Positions 49,896 to 61,906 of a DNA stretch of 64,000 bases are shown here, piece by piece (within the stretch, counting starts at the first letter, position 1; every line of letters starts with the position of its first letter). The position numbers were made by a program, and so were the translations under genes. This stretch comes from Ampullaceana balthica (lineage: Eukaryota; Mollusca; Gastropoda; Lymnaeidae). The notes beneath the pieces were generated by a model. That model was not told where the DNA came from, did no database searches, and saw only the letters and a list, made by a program, of their open reading frames with translations. Location of the stretch: the NCBI GenBank assembly GCA_944989445.1, contig CALYLW010000011.1, positions 3,005,501-3,069,500 on the forward strand, given 5' to 3'.

Positions 49896-50720
49896 ACTCG
49901 ACTACCGTGACCAGGGACCTAGGCATTCCTTCACTACCAGGGAACTAGGCATGTGTCTACTACCGGGGGCCTAGGCATGAGTCTACTATCAGGGATCTAG
50001 GCATGTGTCTACTACCAGGGACCTAGACATGTGTCCACTACCAGAGACCTAGACATGTGTCCACTACCAGAGACCTAGACATGTGTCCACTACCAGGGAC
50101 CTGGGCATGCGACCGCTACCAGGGTCTTTGGCATGCGTCCACTACCACGGACTTTGGCGTGCTTCCACTACCAGGAACCTAGGCATGTATTCAATACGAG
50201 GAACATTGTCTTATACTTATGTCCAGTAAACCAGGGACTTAGACATGTGTCTACTACCACTACCAGGGCCCTAGGCATGCGTCTACTACCAGGGAAATAG
50301 GTATGTGTCAACCAATGTCCCCTTTAAGCTGTGTGACTGCGTGACCACGCAGATATCTGACCGATGCCGCGCAGCAGTTTATAACTACTGCGCAGCAAAC
50401 TTAGTAAAATATTGCAACAAAAAAAATGGATGCCACGCAACTCTGCACACGATTTTTTATTTTACTTTGCACACGTACCAACGAATCTTACAGGGAAAAT
50501 TGGTGTCCACTACCAGGGACCTAGGAATGTTTCCACTACCAGGTCTACCAGGGACTTTGGGATGCGTCCACTACAAGAGACATTGTCTTATGTCTTATGT
50601 CCACTTAACTAGGGACTTAGCCTTAGGCATGTGTCTACTACCAGGGAACTAGGCATGTGTGAAATAAGTCCTATACCAGGGACCTATAAAATAGGCAAAT
50701 GTCCACTACCATTGCCTGTG
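49896..50720 (+). repeat. 26-bp minisatellite, diverged and interrupted
   Basis: Units of GTGTCCACTACCAGAGACCT plus AGACAT repeat every 26 bp (clear at 50041 and 50067), with many variants. The array is split by a MITE at 50313-50502. Confidence 0.88.
50313..50502. mobile_element. hAT-like MITE, 190 bp, inside a minisatellite
   Basis: Left end CAATGTCCCCTTTAAG and, on the other strand, right end CAATTTTCCCTGTAAG are imperfect inverted repeats. The flanking 8-mers GTGTCAAC (50305-50312) and GTGTCCAC (50503-50510) match at seven of eight positions, and both are part of the 26-bp minisatellite unit. The interior has CTGCGCAG-type inverted motifs. No transposase. Confidence 0.8.
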
Positions 50721-51159
50721 GATTAGGTAATGTGTCCTCACAGCACAGTCTTCATTTTAAGTATATGATAATGTCATGTCACATTATAGTATATTAATTT
50801 TTTGTTTCCACAGCAAAAGAAACTTAGCCAGCTACACAACGTTCAAACAATTTGTAACTGAAAGTCCCTATCTCTGATTTAATACTCGCCATACGATCCC
50901 AATTTCTACCACGGGCCGGCTGAGTCAGACTGTCTATTAGTCTATTTATTTAAAATAATAACAATATTATTTTAAATAAGGATGTTTTCACTAGGCATCT
51001 TCATAGTCACTATTACATATATTTTTAAAAAGGGATTTTTTTTAAAAAAGACCAAACTATTCTACAATATGCCAGTCTTTTCCATAGCCTTTGGAACAAA
51101 AACGATTTCTGTCAGTATTCTCTCAACTCTGCCCTGACCCTTAGAATTGTGATGAAAAT
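50721..51159. other. Unassigned AT-rich sequence
   Basis: No feature seen. Confidence 0.4.
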
Positions 51160-51240
51160 CCCGCGAATGCCATTGGTTTCGCTAAGGACACTTGTCTCCG
51201 CCTCCTCACCCTTCCGGTGGGCGGGGACTGTAAGCTACTC
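51160..51240 (+). promoter_or_regulatory. Promoter-like motif cluster
   Basis: Within 60 bp lie an inverted CCAAT box (CATTGG, near 51172), CTTCCGGTG (ETS type, 51211-51219) and GGGCGGGG (Sp1/KLF type, 51219-51226). Such clusters mark TATA-less promoters in animals. There is no confirmed gene beside it, so function is only suggested. Confidence 0.25.
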
Positions 51241-52819
51241 AGACGAGTCCAAAATGACAAGAGGGGGTTAAAGATTTGGCAAGGTTTTGACAAGCGCGAG
51301 TCCAGGAACCCCGATAAAGCTTGGATAGGGTGTGAAAACGGTCTCGGCAACTCCACGGGGGTAGATTACAAAACGGAGGGCGGGTGGAGCTTAGGGTGCC
51401 AAAGTTTTAAATCGTATGGCCGGAGGTGAGCACACAAAAAATATGGGGGCGGGGGAAAGGAGGTTATTTAGGTAGATCAAAACTTACTTCATGGATAGAT
51501 ACGGGCGAGGGTTGCCTTTCAGCCTATTATCGCACGGGAGAAGGACTAAAAACGTTTTTTCGTCTGTCTCGCCACGAGATGGGTTCAGGTGAAGCCAGTT
51601 TGGAATGAGAGAAGTCGATCTCAGAAGTGAAAGAAAATCTATTTACATATGATTATCTTTGTTCAATTCCCCTCGTCCCTCTCTGTTTCCAACTGCAATT
51701 AAAAACCAAATGAACTTTCCACCCTCTTTTTTTTTGTTAGTGGAAAGTAACTGGGTTCTGTTACCAACCTCGTCTTTTCAAGTTGTATTTCTTGGTGAGA
51801 CATGACAATAACAACACATCTTGTTGGAAGGGAGGTAAGTCAGATAGACACATCCTGAGGGTTGAGGCGGCTGGTGTTCTCAGCATTATACGCTCCCAAA
51901 CTTTACATCCGCTCTGATAGAGATTAAAGTATACTGCCCTGCCCTATGATAATATTTGTTGTCAGATGTTAAAGTTTCAATTATAAATATCTAAACTCAA
52001 AATGTGTACATGTATACCACAACCTTTCGCCATGTACGTCATGACGTCATGTTACACCTTCTGAGAGACGACATACGATATCAAAATTTTGACACAAACT
52101 TTCCTGTGGAGAAAACATTACATTGGCTCAAGCTAAATTGATTATTGCGTTACCAGCAGTCAGATTACACAGGGACGAAACACAGTCACACTCACACAGT
52201 CAAAGAGACCTGATTTTCCATAATAATAGTTGAGCCGTGCTATAATGACTGCTCACCTTAGTCTGCTAACAAGGTCAAACTTCATACCCATCCAGATTCA
52301 GTCATTTAGTAAACATCCTGCTATTTAGTCATTATAACTTCCATACTCCTGCAGTTATACCCCATCATTCGAATTTAACCAGCATCCTTTACAATTGTTA
52401 CCATCAAGTAAGCAGCGTTAGTCATAATCTTTCTATGTCACCACTATGCACATTTAGTCAAAAAATAAACTTAAGCCATTATTTTGTTAACATTATAATA
52501 ATTATACCTATATTTTTATTATTCATGACAGGATTTAGGAGTCCGTTTGTGAATTTTGGGCAATGATTTTTGTAAACAAATAATTTTTACGTTAAATGGC
52601 AAAATAAACATCATTTTCCATCCAAGCCTGGTCTCCTAATCCAATATCTTTCCCCCCTCACCCCAGTTTTAATACCACCCATTCATGTTAAAGCTTATTT
52701 CCACACATCACGTAAACAATCATTTATAAACATTAATATCATCCTTCGTTTTCACCAGCAATTTCCCGTTATGATTTTTTAAAACCAATTTCTTCCACCC
52801 AATATTTAAACCCATAATT
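51241..52819. other. Unassigned sequence
   Basis: 51240-51620 is GC-richer with chance frames. The rest is AT-rich. No feature seen. Confidence 0.4.
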
Positions 52820-53230
52820 TCCATCCCATCATTTCCACCCATCACTTCCATCCCATCATTTCCACCCATCACTTCCATCCCATCATTTCCACCCATCACT
52901 TCCATCCCATCATTTCCACCCATCACTTCCATCCCATCATTTCCACCCATCACTTCCATCCCATCATTTCCACCCATCACTTCCATCCCATCATTTCCAC
53001 CCATCACTTCCATCCCATCATTTCCACCCATCACTTCCATCCCATCATTTCCACCCATCACTTCCATCCCATCATTTCCACCCATCACTTCCATCCCATC
53101 ATTTCCACCCATCACTTCCATCCCATCATTTCCACCCATCACTTCCATCCCATCACTTCCACCCATCACTTCCATCCCATCATTTCCACCCATCACTTCC
53201 ATCCCATCTTTTCCACCCATCACTTCCATC
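52820..53230 (+). repeat. 27-bp minisatellite, about 15 units
   Basis: Units of TCCATCCCATCATTTCCACC plus CATCACT repeat every 27 bp almost perfectly. The 195-codon minus-strand frame (52720-53307) repeating MEVMGGNDG arises from this. Confidence 0.95.
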
Positions 53231-54174
53231 CTCATCTCATCAACTTTGTTTCCACCACGGGACTGACTTGTGTTTTTAATTCGCCTCCCGAACCTGTGAA
53301 ATTCCACACCGAAATTTCGTTCAGGGCTGCGCTTTCTCAGCCCCGGCCACTTGGCGCCAACAAGAATTCTTTATTGCCTCCTATTTAGTCAGCCATCTTC
53401 CCATCTCCCGTCCTTTTCCATCGTTCCCTCGTTCTTTTTTTTTCTTCTTCTTCTTTCCCATTATTATCCCAAGATTACTTCGTCGTCTCCACTTACCTCC
53501 TCTTGTCTGCTCAAACAAGTAACGAAAATACAAGCGTGCATTCCATTTCCCCGCCTTTAAGCTGAGTTTTTCTTGAAATTAACTTTCAAAACAGGTCTGC
53601 GGAGTCGAACAGTTTTTTTAGGACACTCTCGGAGTCGTAGGAAATCGATTCCAATTCAGAAATAAAATGTATATATATTTATATATATATATATATATAT
53701 ATCATCATTAAATTCAGCCATTACATTTGAGTTGAATAACGTTATGTCATGACGTCACATTCATGAATTGGTCGATTTGTCCCGGTGACGGTGTCGCTAA
53801 ATCTAGTTACGATTCCTTGTATTGACAGATTACTATAAGCTTTGATTTTTTTTTAAGTTCCTCCTGTCAAAATGAACACGAAGATTGAAAAAGGGGGGTG
53901 AGGTGGGGTGGCAGTTTGGTGGTAAGAGCCGGAGGGTCATGTCCGGACCTCCTAATAGATTCTTACGTGTCCTTGTTTTCACTCCTGAGCGATTTGTGTT
54001 TTTGGACGGCAAACGATACGTCTGCTCAAAACACGAGCGCGTGGGGTATGATTAGTAGGGCTAATATTGGTCTACACATTCCTACACACAACTCTTCTGG
54101 TTACATCTTGGCTATTGACACAACTTTTTTCTGTTCAATTTTTGTTCGGTGGAATCCTTGGGATTATTCAAGAA

Positions 54175-54226
<52 letters not shown>

Positions 54227-55454
54227 ACTCTCTCTCCATCTCCGTCATTTATTCGTCTCTCTCACTCATTCGCTTTAGTTAAAACAATTTTTTTAAAAAT
54301 ATTTTTTTCTCTTTAAATAAAGAAAAAAAAGTAAGATTATTAAAGTAGTTCTTAAAAAGGGACGAGTCTCATGCCCATGACGTGGCTTAAAATTGCACAT
54401 CAACATAAAAGTGAGCATGTGTTTCTTTGTTTGGTTGTTTCTTTATAAAGTTGATCCTGTATAAATAAGGTGAGACCAAGTGAACCATACCACTCATACT
54501 CATATTGTCCATCAGACAAAATTGCAGTCCCGTTTAATTTTAAAAAAATATATATATATTATTTAATTTTGGGACCTTGTTAAAAAACACACAATGCTCG
54601 TTAAAAAGGACTGAGGAACAGGTGGGACAACATGAACATGATGCCCTCATTAATCTCTTCATCGCTCCAAATCATGATCTAAGTTTACATGGTGTTTACC
54701 AAGTGGTTAATTGCCATTCAATTACCTGTTTTTCTTCTTTTATAAGGATTGATAATTTTAACTCTAACTCTGATATAGACTGCGGGCTACCTACTATAAA
54801 GTTTAGCGTCCAGTTTCACAACACGCCTAGTGGTCTCTTGAAAGCTATGATATATCTACCGATAATCTCCCTTTGAACAGTCTTGGCGAAATAACGAGTT
54901 GGGCATTCAAAGGTTAATCGAGGAATGTTTCTTCTTTTTGTGACAGTATAATAAGTAAAATCAAGTCGCAATGTTAATCACTTATTACCAGGGACTCTCA
55001 CACTATCGCGTCTTGGTCGGTTGTCTCTTTTTCCTGACATAATTCAAACACTTGCGTTGTAACTGCTTGCGGAAGAAGGAGAAGATAATCTATTTAAAGA
55101 CAATTTGAACACAGTCGTCTCTAGAGTTAAGGCGGCTTGTGGGCTCTCAACGCCCAAGTTGAAGAACAGATACTTTCTAATGCTTGGATTATCTTTGATT
55201 TTTATGTTATAATAAAAAGCACATGTCTGTAGCTTGGGGATAATACAACATAAGACAACATTGTTTGATACAGTTTTAGACAAGGTGGTGAAAAAAAAAG
55301 GGTTGGTAATAATGAATGCTCCCACAAGGTTCATGATGTCTATTGTCTATAAATGTCTATTGTCTATAGTATCAGTGATAGAAAGTAAGAGGGATTGCTT
55401 CAAGACGCTCAAAACTAGAAGAGTTGAAGCTCATGTCATATGTGTATCTCCCAT
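53231..55454. other. Unassigned sequence with short microsatellites
   Basis: Contains a TA run (53671-53702) and a CT run (54178-54238). A 99-codon frame at 54577-54876 is not recognisable. No gene called. Confidence 0.4.
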
Positions 55455-56395
55455 CTCTCTGAATGTCCTATAGCTCACCTTATGTCACACGTCTATCTCC
55501 CATATCTCTAAATGTTCTAGCTTACCTCATTTCACATGTGTATCTGCATCTTTCTGAACGTCATAGCTTACCTCATGTCACATGTGTATCTGCATCTTTC
55601 TGAACGTCATAGCTTACCTCATGTCACGTGTATATATCCTATCTATCTTAGTGTCATAGCTTACCTCATGTCACGTGTATATATCCTATCTATCTTAGTA
55701 TCATAGCTTACCTCATGTCACATGTACATATCCTATCTATCTGAACGTCATAGCTTACCTCATGTCACGTGTATATATCCTATCTATCTTGGTGTCATAG
55801 CTTACCTCATGTCACATGTACATATCCTATCTTAGTGTCATAGCTTACCTCATGTCACGTGTATATATCCTATCTATCTTAGTGTCATAGCTTACCTCAT
55901 GTCACATGTACATATCCTATCTATCTTAGTGTCAAAGCTTACCTCATGTCACATGTACATATCCTATCTATCTTAGTGTCATAGCTTACCTCATGTCACA
56001 TGTACATATCATATCTATCTTAGTGTCATAGCTTACCTCATGTCACGTGTATATATCCTATCTATCTTAGTATCATAGCTTACCTCATGTCACATGTACA
56101 TATCCTATCTATCTGAACGTCATAGCTTACCTCATGTCACGTGTATATATCCTATCTATCTTGGTGTCATAGCTTACCTCATGTCACATGTACATATCCT
56201 ATCTTAGTGTCATAGCTTACCTCATGTCACGTGTATATATCCTATCTATCTTAGTGTCATAGCTTACCTCATGTCACATGTACATTTCCTATCTATCTTA
56301 GTGTCATAGCTTACCTCATCTCACGTGTACATATCCTATCTATCTGAACGTCATAGCTTACCTCATGTCACGTGTGTAGCTCTCATCTCTTTGTT
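55455..56395 (+). repeat. 47-bp minisatellite with internal duplication
   Basis: About twenty units with CATAGCTTACCTCATGTCAC and a variable GTGTATATATCC or ATGTACATATCC part. A multi-unit block recurs about 372 bp downstream (compare the GGTGTCATAG variants at 55791 and 56163). Confidence 0.93.
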
Positions 56396-57167
56396 GTGTA
56401 TTTATCTCAGTGAGTTACGCCCTGTCACCTCAGCACTCCTCCCATCTGTCCCCGATATGTCTCTCGCCCGCCCCCCTCCTCCCCACCCCGTCTTTGCTAA
56501 CCCCCGACATCCCATTTAGATTTCTATCTACCAGCTTCCTCCTCGTCACGGGCTTTAGGGGGGCAGGAGGCGCGGGGTAGGGGGCGCAGAGGCGGGGGTC
56601 TTATCCATTTCCATTTCATTTTGTGGGGAAATCTAACACCTTTCCTTCCCTGCGTCCAAACACTGCGTCAGGGTTTCTCCCGGTCCACTGTCAGATTTCT
56701 TGTCTAACTAACGTTCGATGGCTTCAGACACCCCCCCCCCGGTCCTTCCTCCTCTCCACCAGTCACACCCCTACCCAAGTGCTTTAGGAATTGTCCTATT
56801 CATGTAAGTTGATGAGTTTGTAGAGGAATCTGTTAGCCAGGTTGTATGTTAGCATATAAGCGCTGGGCTACTACATAAGTGATACCACCAATAGGTTTGT
56901 GTGTTTGCATACACCACGCTGGGTTACTACATAAGTGATAGCACCTATAGGTTTGTGTGTGGTGTCATCGATAATTAAATTCATCAATAAAGACCAAAGC
57001 GTGTTAGACAAACGTGGCACCTCTGCTTTAATAGTATGTGTGAGCGGGGTGTGTGAATGTGCGGGGGTGTGAGTGTGGCATTGTGTATTTGCCCTTTAAT
57101 CATATCCATTTTTTAAAAAAAGCACGTGATTTTGCCACACGTGTTAACCGATGGGACTGGATTTGGT
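56396..57167. other. Unassigned sequence
   Basis: C-rich and G-rich runs at 56455-56620 and 56728-56760. Two similar TACATAAGTGAT segments lie at 56872 and 56932. No gene seen. Confidence 0.4.
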
Positions 57168-58312
57168 GATGACCTACCAGCAAGATGTGCAGTGACACCA
57201 CAGAGATGACCTACCAGCAAGATGTGCAGTGACACCACAGAGATGACCTACCAGCAAGATGTGCAGTGACACCCCAGAGCTGACCTACCAGCAAGATGTG
57301 AAGTGACTCACTACGGAGATGATCTACCAGCAAGATGTGAAGTGACTCACTACGGAGATGATCTACCAGCAAGATGTGCAGTGACACCACAGAGATGACC
57401 TACCAGCAAGATGTGCAGTGACACCACAGAGATGACCTACCAGCAAGATGTGCAGTGACTCACTACGGAGATGACCTACCATCAAGATGTGCAGTGACTC
57501 ACTACGGAGATGACCTAGCTGCAAGATGTACAGTGATACCACAGAGATGACCTACCAGCAAGATGTGCAGTTACACGACAGAGATGACCTACCAGCAAGA
57601 TATGCAGTGACTCACTACGGAGATGACCTAGCAGCTTAATGTGCAGTGACTGACCACGGAGATGACCTACCAGCAAGATGTGCAGTGACTTACCACGGAG
57701 ATGGCCTATACCAGCAAGAAGTGCAGTGACTGACCACGGGGATGACCTACCAGCAAGATGTGCAGTGACTGACCACGGAGATGACCTACCAGCAAGAAGT
57801 GCAGTGACTGACCATGGAGATGACCTACCAGCAAGAAGTGCAGTGACTGACCACGGAGATGGCCTATACCAGCAAGAAGTGCAGTGACTGACCACGGAGA
57901 TGACCTACCAGCAAGATGTGCAGTGACTGACCACGGAGATGACCTACCAGCAAGATGTGCAGTGACTGACCACGGAGATGACCTATACCAGCAAGATGTG
58001 CAGTGACTGACCACGGAGATGACCTACCAGCAAGATGTGCAGTGACTGACCACGGAGATGACCTACCAGCAAGATGTGCATTGACTGACCACGGAGATGG
58101 CCTATACCAGCAAGATGTGCAGTGACTGACCAGGGAGATGACCTACCAACAAGAAGTGCAGTGACTGACCACGGAGATGACCTACCAGCAAGATGTGCAG
58201 TGACTTACCACGGAGATGGCCTATACCAGCAAGAAGTGCAGTGACTGACCACGGAGAAGACCTACCAGCAAGATGTGCAGTGACTGACCACGGAGATGAC
58301 CTACCAGCAAGA
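57168..58312 (+). repeat. 39-bp minisatellite, about 29 units
   Basis: Units of GACCTACCAGCAAGATGTGC plus AGTGACTGACCACGGAGAT repeat every 39 bp, with a 42-bp variant carrying CCTATACC. Several overlapping frames on both strands are by-products of the unit length. Confidence 0.95.
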
Positions 58313-58895
58313 TGTGCCTCCACGGAGGACATATATGACTTGGGGCACCTGACGAGCATTTATTCGATGTGAATGTGTTTCCACACCAAAGGGAACATGG
58401 CGAAATTTCCACTGGATTTGAATAGTTTGATTGACTTGGGATTGACAAGAGTTGAAATAATATCTAATTTAAATTCTATTTAAAACATTTGGGGATTGAA
58501 ATGTGTTTAAATCATAACCGAAAAATAATCGTTAAACCATGTATTGTTTATTACTGACGAATATTTGAATTATGTTTGACTGAAGAATATTGAATTATGT
58601 GACTTAAAAATATATGAATATGTGTGACTAAAATTTTTTTGAATTATATGTTATTAAAGATTGTTTTGATTATGTGGGTCAAACGTTTGTGCTAATTTTA
58701 TTATGTAACAGTTGATGCTATCCTAAAGGACATGCATATGTTAAATGTGAATAAAACCAAAGGATCACGGCAATGAGTATAGGCATAGGACTTTTCATTA
58801 AAGTTTACTGTATCGCGAGATCGCTCGGTAAGTCACAATATAACAATACTATACAACAGTTGATTTCTTAAAGCTATCTTTTTCTATTATTCAAC

Positions 58896-58898
<3 letters not shown>
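58313..58898. other. Unassigned AT-rich sequence
   Basis: No feature seen. Confidence 0.4.

Positions 58899-58969
<71 letters not shown>
58899..58969. repeat. TA microsatellite
   Basis: About 70 bp of uninterrupted TA. Confidence 0.97.
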
Positions 58970-58971
<2 letters not shown>

Positions 58972-59858
58972 ATAAATTAAAACATTGTTAGGCAAGTAAA
59001 GAAATTGGTAACTAGAGGCTTACATTTTCAAAACTTTCTCTAGTATAGATAAGTATTTAAGGCTATAGAACAGATAAGTGTATAACCTAGTGGCCAGTGG
59101 CCTTACGGAAAAAAACATAAGATACGCACACGTACACACACATAAACATACATATAAATGTAGATAGAAACTGAAATGACTCGTTACACTTACATATGAT
59201 CAACCAAGACGAAATGACATGACAGATGTAATACACTATAGTGTGTGATCTACTGACCCCATGTATGTAATTGTGGGGAATTAACTGCACATCAAGGTAT
59301 AGATGCATGATGCTGATGATAGGTAACAGGTCGGTCGGTCGGTCTGTCGGTCGGTCACATCGACGAACTTTTGGGGCTTAACAATGTATTTTTTTTTGAA
59401 GTGTTAATATGTCCCTAATGTGATGCCGTGTCATAGGAGTGTTATGAGAGTGTTAACATAAACTAATTATGATTCCTGTAAAGATAAACTTTGTTACAAG
59501 AAGACATGTTTGGCCATGCAGGTAACTTTAGTTGATGGGAAGTTCACGCATCAGCGCCACCGTCATTGTTTGCCGTGTTATCTAATTTTATATTATATTT
59601 TAAACGCATATTCTATATATAGAAGATTATCTTTGGTTTTTTTAATTATTTATTATCCCTTAAAACGTTAAGCTCTTCTCCCTGTTTATTTAAAGTTTGT
59701 GAGTCATATCATACTGGCTGTCTTCAGCCCTGACCTTACAATGGTCAATGGTCTTGTTTGTATACAAAATGTGCACATCTCATTATGATCATGGCATTCA
59801 TCTTCAAGTATACCAGCTCAGACTCAACTCTTTTATTTCTCAATTGTTTTTACTGCTG
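58970..59858. other. Unassigned sequence
   Basis: A GGTC tetranucleotide run lies at 59329-59357. Otherwise no feature seen. Confidence 0.4.
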
Positions 59859-59953
59859 GTTGTAAGCCGGAGAAGGTGTCCTGTTGTAAGCCGGAGAAGG
59901 TGTCTTGTAAGCCGGAGAAGGTGTCTTGTTGTAAGCCGGAGAAGGTGTCTTGC
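59859..59953 (+). repeat. 21-24-bp minisatellite, four units
   Basis: TGTAAGCCGGAGAAGGTGTC repeated four times with a TTG linker that is sometimes missing. Confidence 0.92.
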
Positions 59954-60104
59954 CGACACATTGGTTATTTTGTTGAGTCTGTTTCTCCTGTTTCCCCATA
60001 CTTATACTTCATACCTGTTTGAACTGCTGGCTTTGTTAGAGCACCGATTCCTTTTGTAATGATTGTCTCGGACTAATTGATAAGCAACCAAATCATCCTC
60101 ACCT

Positions 60105-60345
60105 AAGCAGCGAGGACTCGTTTCCTGAGAGTAAGAGGACTTTTCTCCTGAGAGGACTTGTCTCTTCGTGAGAGTGAGAGGACATTTCACCTGAGAGGAC
60201 TTGTCTCTTGGGAGTGAGAGGGCTTTTCTCCTGAGGGCTCTTGTCTACTGAGAGGAACTGCCTCCTGAGATCCAGGGGACTTATCTCCTGAAAGTTAAAG
60301 GACTTGTATCCTGGCAGTGAGGGGGATTTATCTTCTGAGATTACT
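60105..60345 (+). repeat. Degenerate repeat of CTCCTGAGAGGACTT
   Basis: Roughly 25-30-bp units built on CTCCTGAGAGGACTTGTCTC and GTGAGAGGAC, with many substitutions. Confidence 0.65.
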
Positions 60346-60999
60346 TACTTCATAATTTGAGACCCATATACACACATTCATTTGTGAGTGTCTAACCCGG
60401 TATAGTTGGTCAAATTGAATGACCATGACTACGTCACGACCGATGACGTCATCCGTGATGTATGCACAGCTTGAAGTAGAACGAGCTAACAAAAATCTTC
60501 ACCATCGTTTGGTTGCGTTGTTTGAGTGTTTGTCTTTCTCGGTGTTTGCTTGCTATCAAGCCATATGATCTCACTGTTCAAATTTTCTAACATGTCTCGT
60601 ATCGGTTTGTCATGGCATTGGTGCTTGGAGCAGAAAACAAATATAGAAACATATTTTTTAATGAGCAGGATAAGTTATTTGTCTTATCAATTAGTGGAGT
60701 CTCCCCCGGGTGATGGTTCTGTAAAATAACAAGGTCCCTGCGGGCCGTGTATAAAGCTGTTAAAAAGCCGGAGGAATTGCACATAACCAAGGCAACATGT
60801 GCAAGATGCCGATAATTTAACTAGGCTGTATAGAGAAGAGAGTGCAGCATTATCGTCGTATCGTACTGCCGATGAGAAACTAGTCAACAAGACAGAAACA
60901 CCAGTTGGTAGAGTCAAAACCCCTTTTTTAAAGGCAGGTGAATATCAAAAATAGGGAATTCTCCACAGTTGCAACGTCTCTTCTCTGCTCTGTCAATGG
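60346..60999. other. Unassigned sequence
   Basis: No feature seen beyond a CRE-type TGACGTCA at 60444-60451. Confidence 0.4.
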
Positions 61000-61906
61000 C
61001 GGGTGTTTCTGAAAACGAGAGTCCCCCCTCCCCTTGTCACACGCTCTCGTCTGCCCTGCTTCCAAACTCCACCAGCTCTGACATATAACGCGCGAAGTAG
61101 GCGTGGCCCACGTCCCCCATGCTGACACCGGAGTCAACTCGTCCGGCCCTGGCACGGGCTGACAGCTCATTTATTATCGCGGGGCAGGGGAGAAGCTCGG
61201 CTGATTGACAGATTTAGTAGCCCAATCCACGAGTCACGTCACGGGCCCCTGTTGTCAGAGTGTGCTCGTGTTGACGGCTGGCCGAGCGGAGATGGAGGGC
61301 TGGAAACAGGGCTGACAGTTTTGGGGGCCTCTTCTCTGACAGCTTTTTGGATTTGTTTGTACACGAGGTATCTACTCCGTCGAGACGTACGACGTACGAC
61401 CAACGGTGACCACTGTTGCGCAACGGCCCACTGGACCTCGGCTGGCCCCGCGAATTCGTCCACCAATGACGGCATAACGGCTTTACTCGAACAGTTCCGA
61501 CCGACTGACGGACGAAACAACGATCGTCCCAGTGAAAGCCCGGGATCAGGGGAGATATCTATCCGTGTCTCTTCTCTCACTCACTCCATGTCGGAGGTAG
61601 CTACTGGCCCTGCCACGATCAACTAGCCATGTCTTCTAGTCTCGGGTAGGTGTAAAGGCAGGCCTCACGCACTGCCAACTGACACATTGTCAGTGTTAAG
61701 GAAAAATTTCATCGGAGTGAGTAGCCGCTGTGTTATTTCCATGCTGGATTGTAACCATGTCCATGGATTTACATTCGCTCAATGGATTACAGCAAGTGTT
61801 GCATTAATGTAGTAGATCGGTCATTGCGGCCGTCGTTGTGTTGTGATGATTTCAACAGTTGTTACTCAGACCCCGTGTGTTTAGACCCGCTAAGTTTACT
61901 GTAAGT
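61000..61906 (+). promoter_or_regulatory. GC-rich regulatory-like stretch, possible 5' exon
   Basis: A CpG-containing, GC-richer island in AT-rich surroundings. Seen directly: TGATTGACAG (61202-61211), the known PBX-PREP/MEIS composite site; three more TGACAG cores at 61160, 61313 and 61337; TTTATTA next to the first; and CCAATC and CACGTCAC near 61220-61240. A consensus splice donor GTAAGT lies at 61901-61906, so the stretch could hold a non-coding first exon. The two overlapping 113- and 124-codon frames (61239-61626) are opposite-strand shadows in GC-rich DNA and not recognisable. Confidence 0.35.

Noticed and set aside
52720..53307. 195-residue glycine/methionine repeat protein on the minus strand
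   Set aside because: It arises from a 27-bp minisatellite; the flanking residues are not recognisable.
61239..61626. Overlapping 113- and 124-codon frames on opposite strands
   Set aside because: Both are long only because the DNA is GC-rich and stop-poor; neither looks like a protein family.
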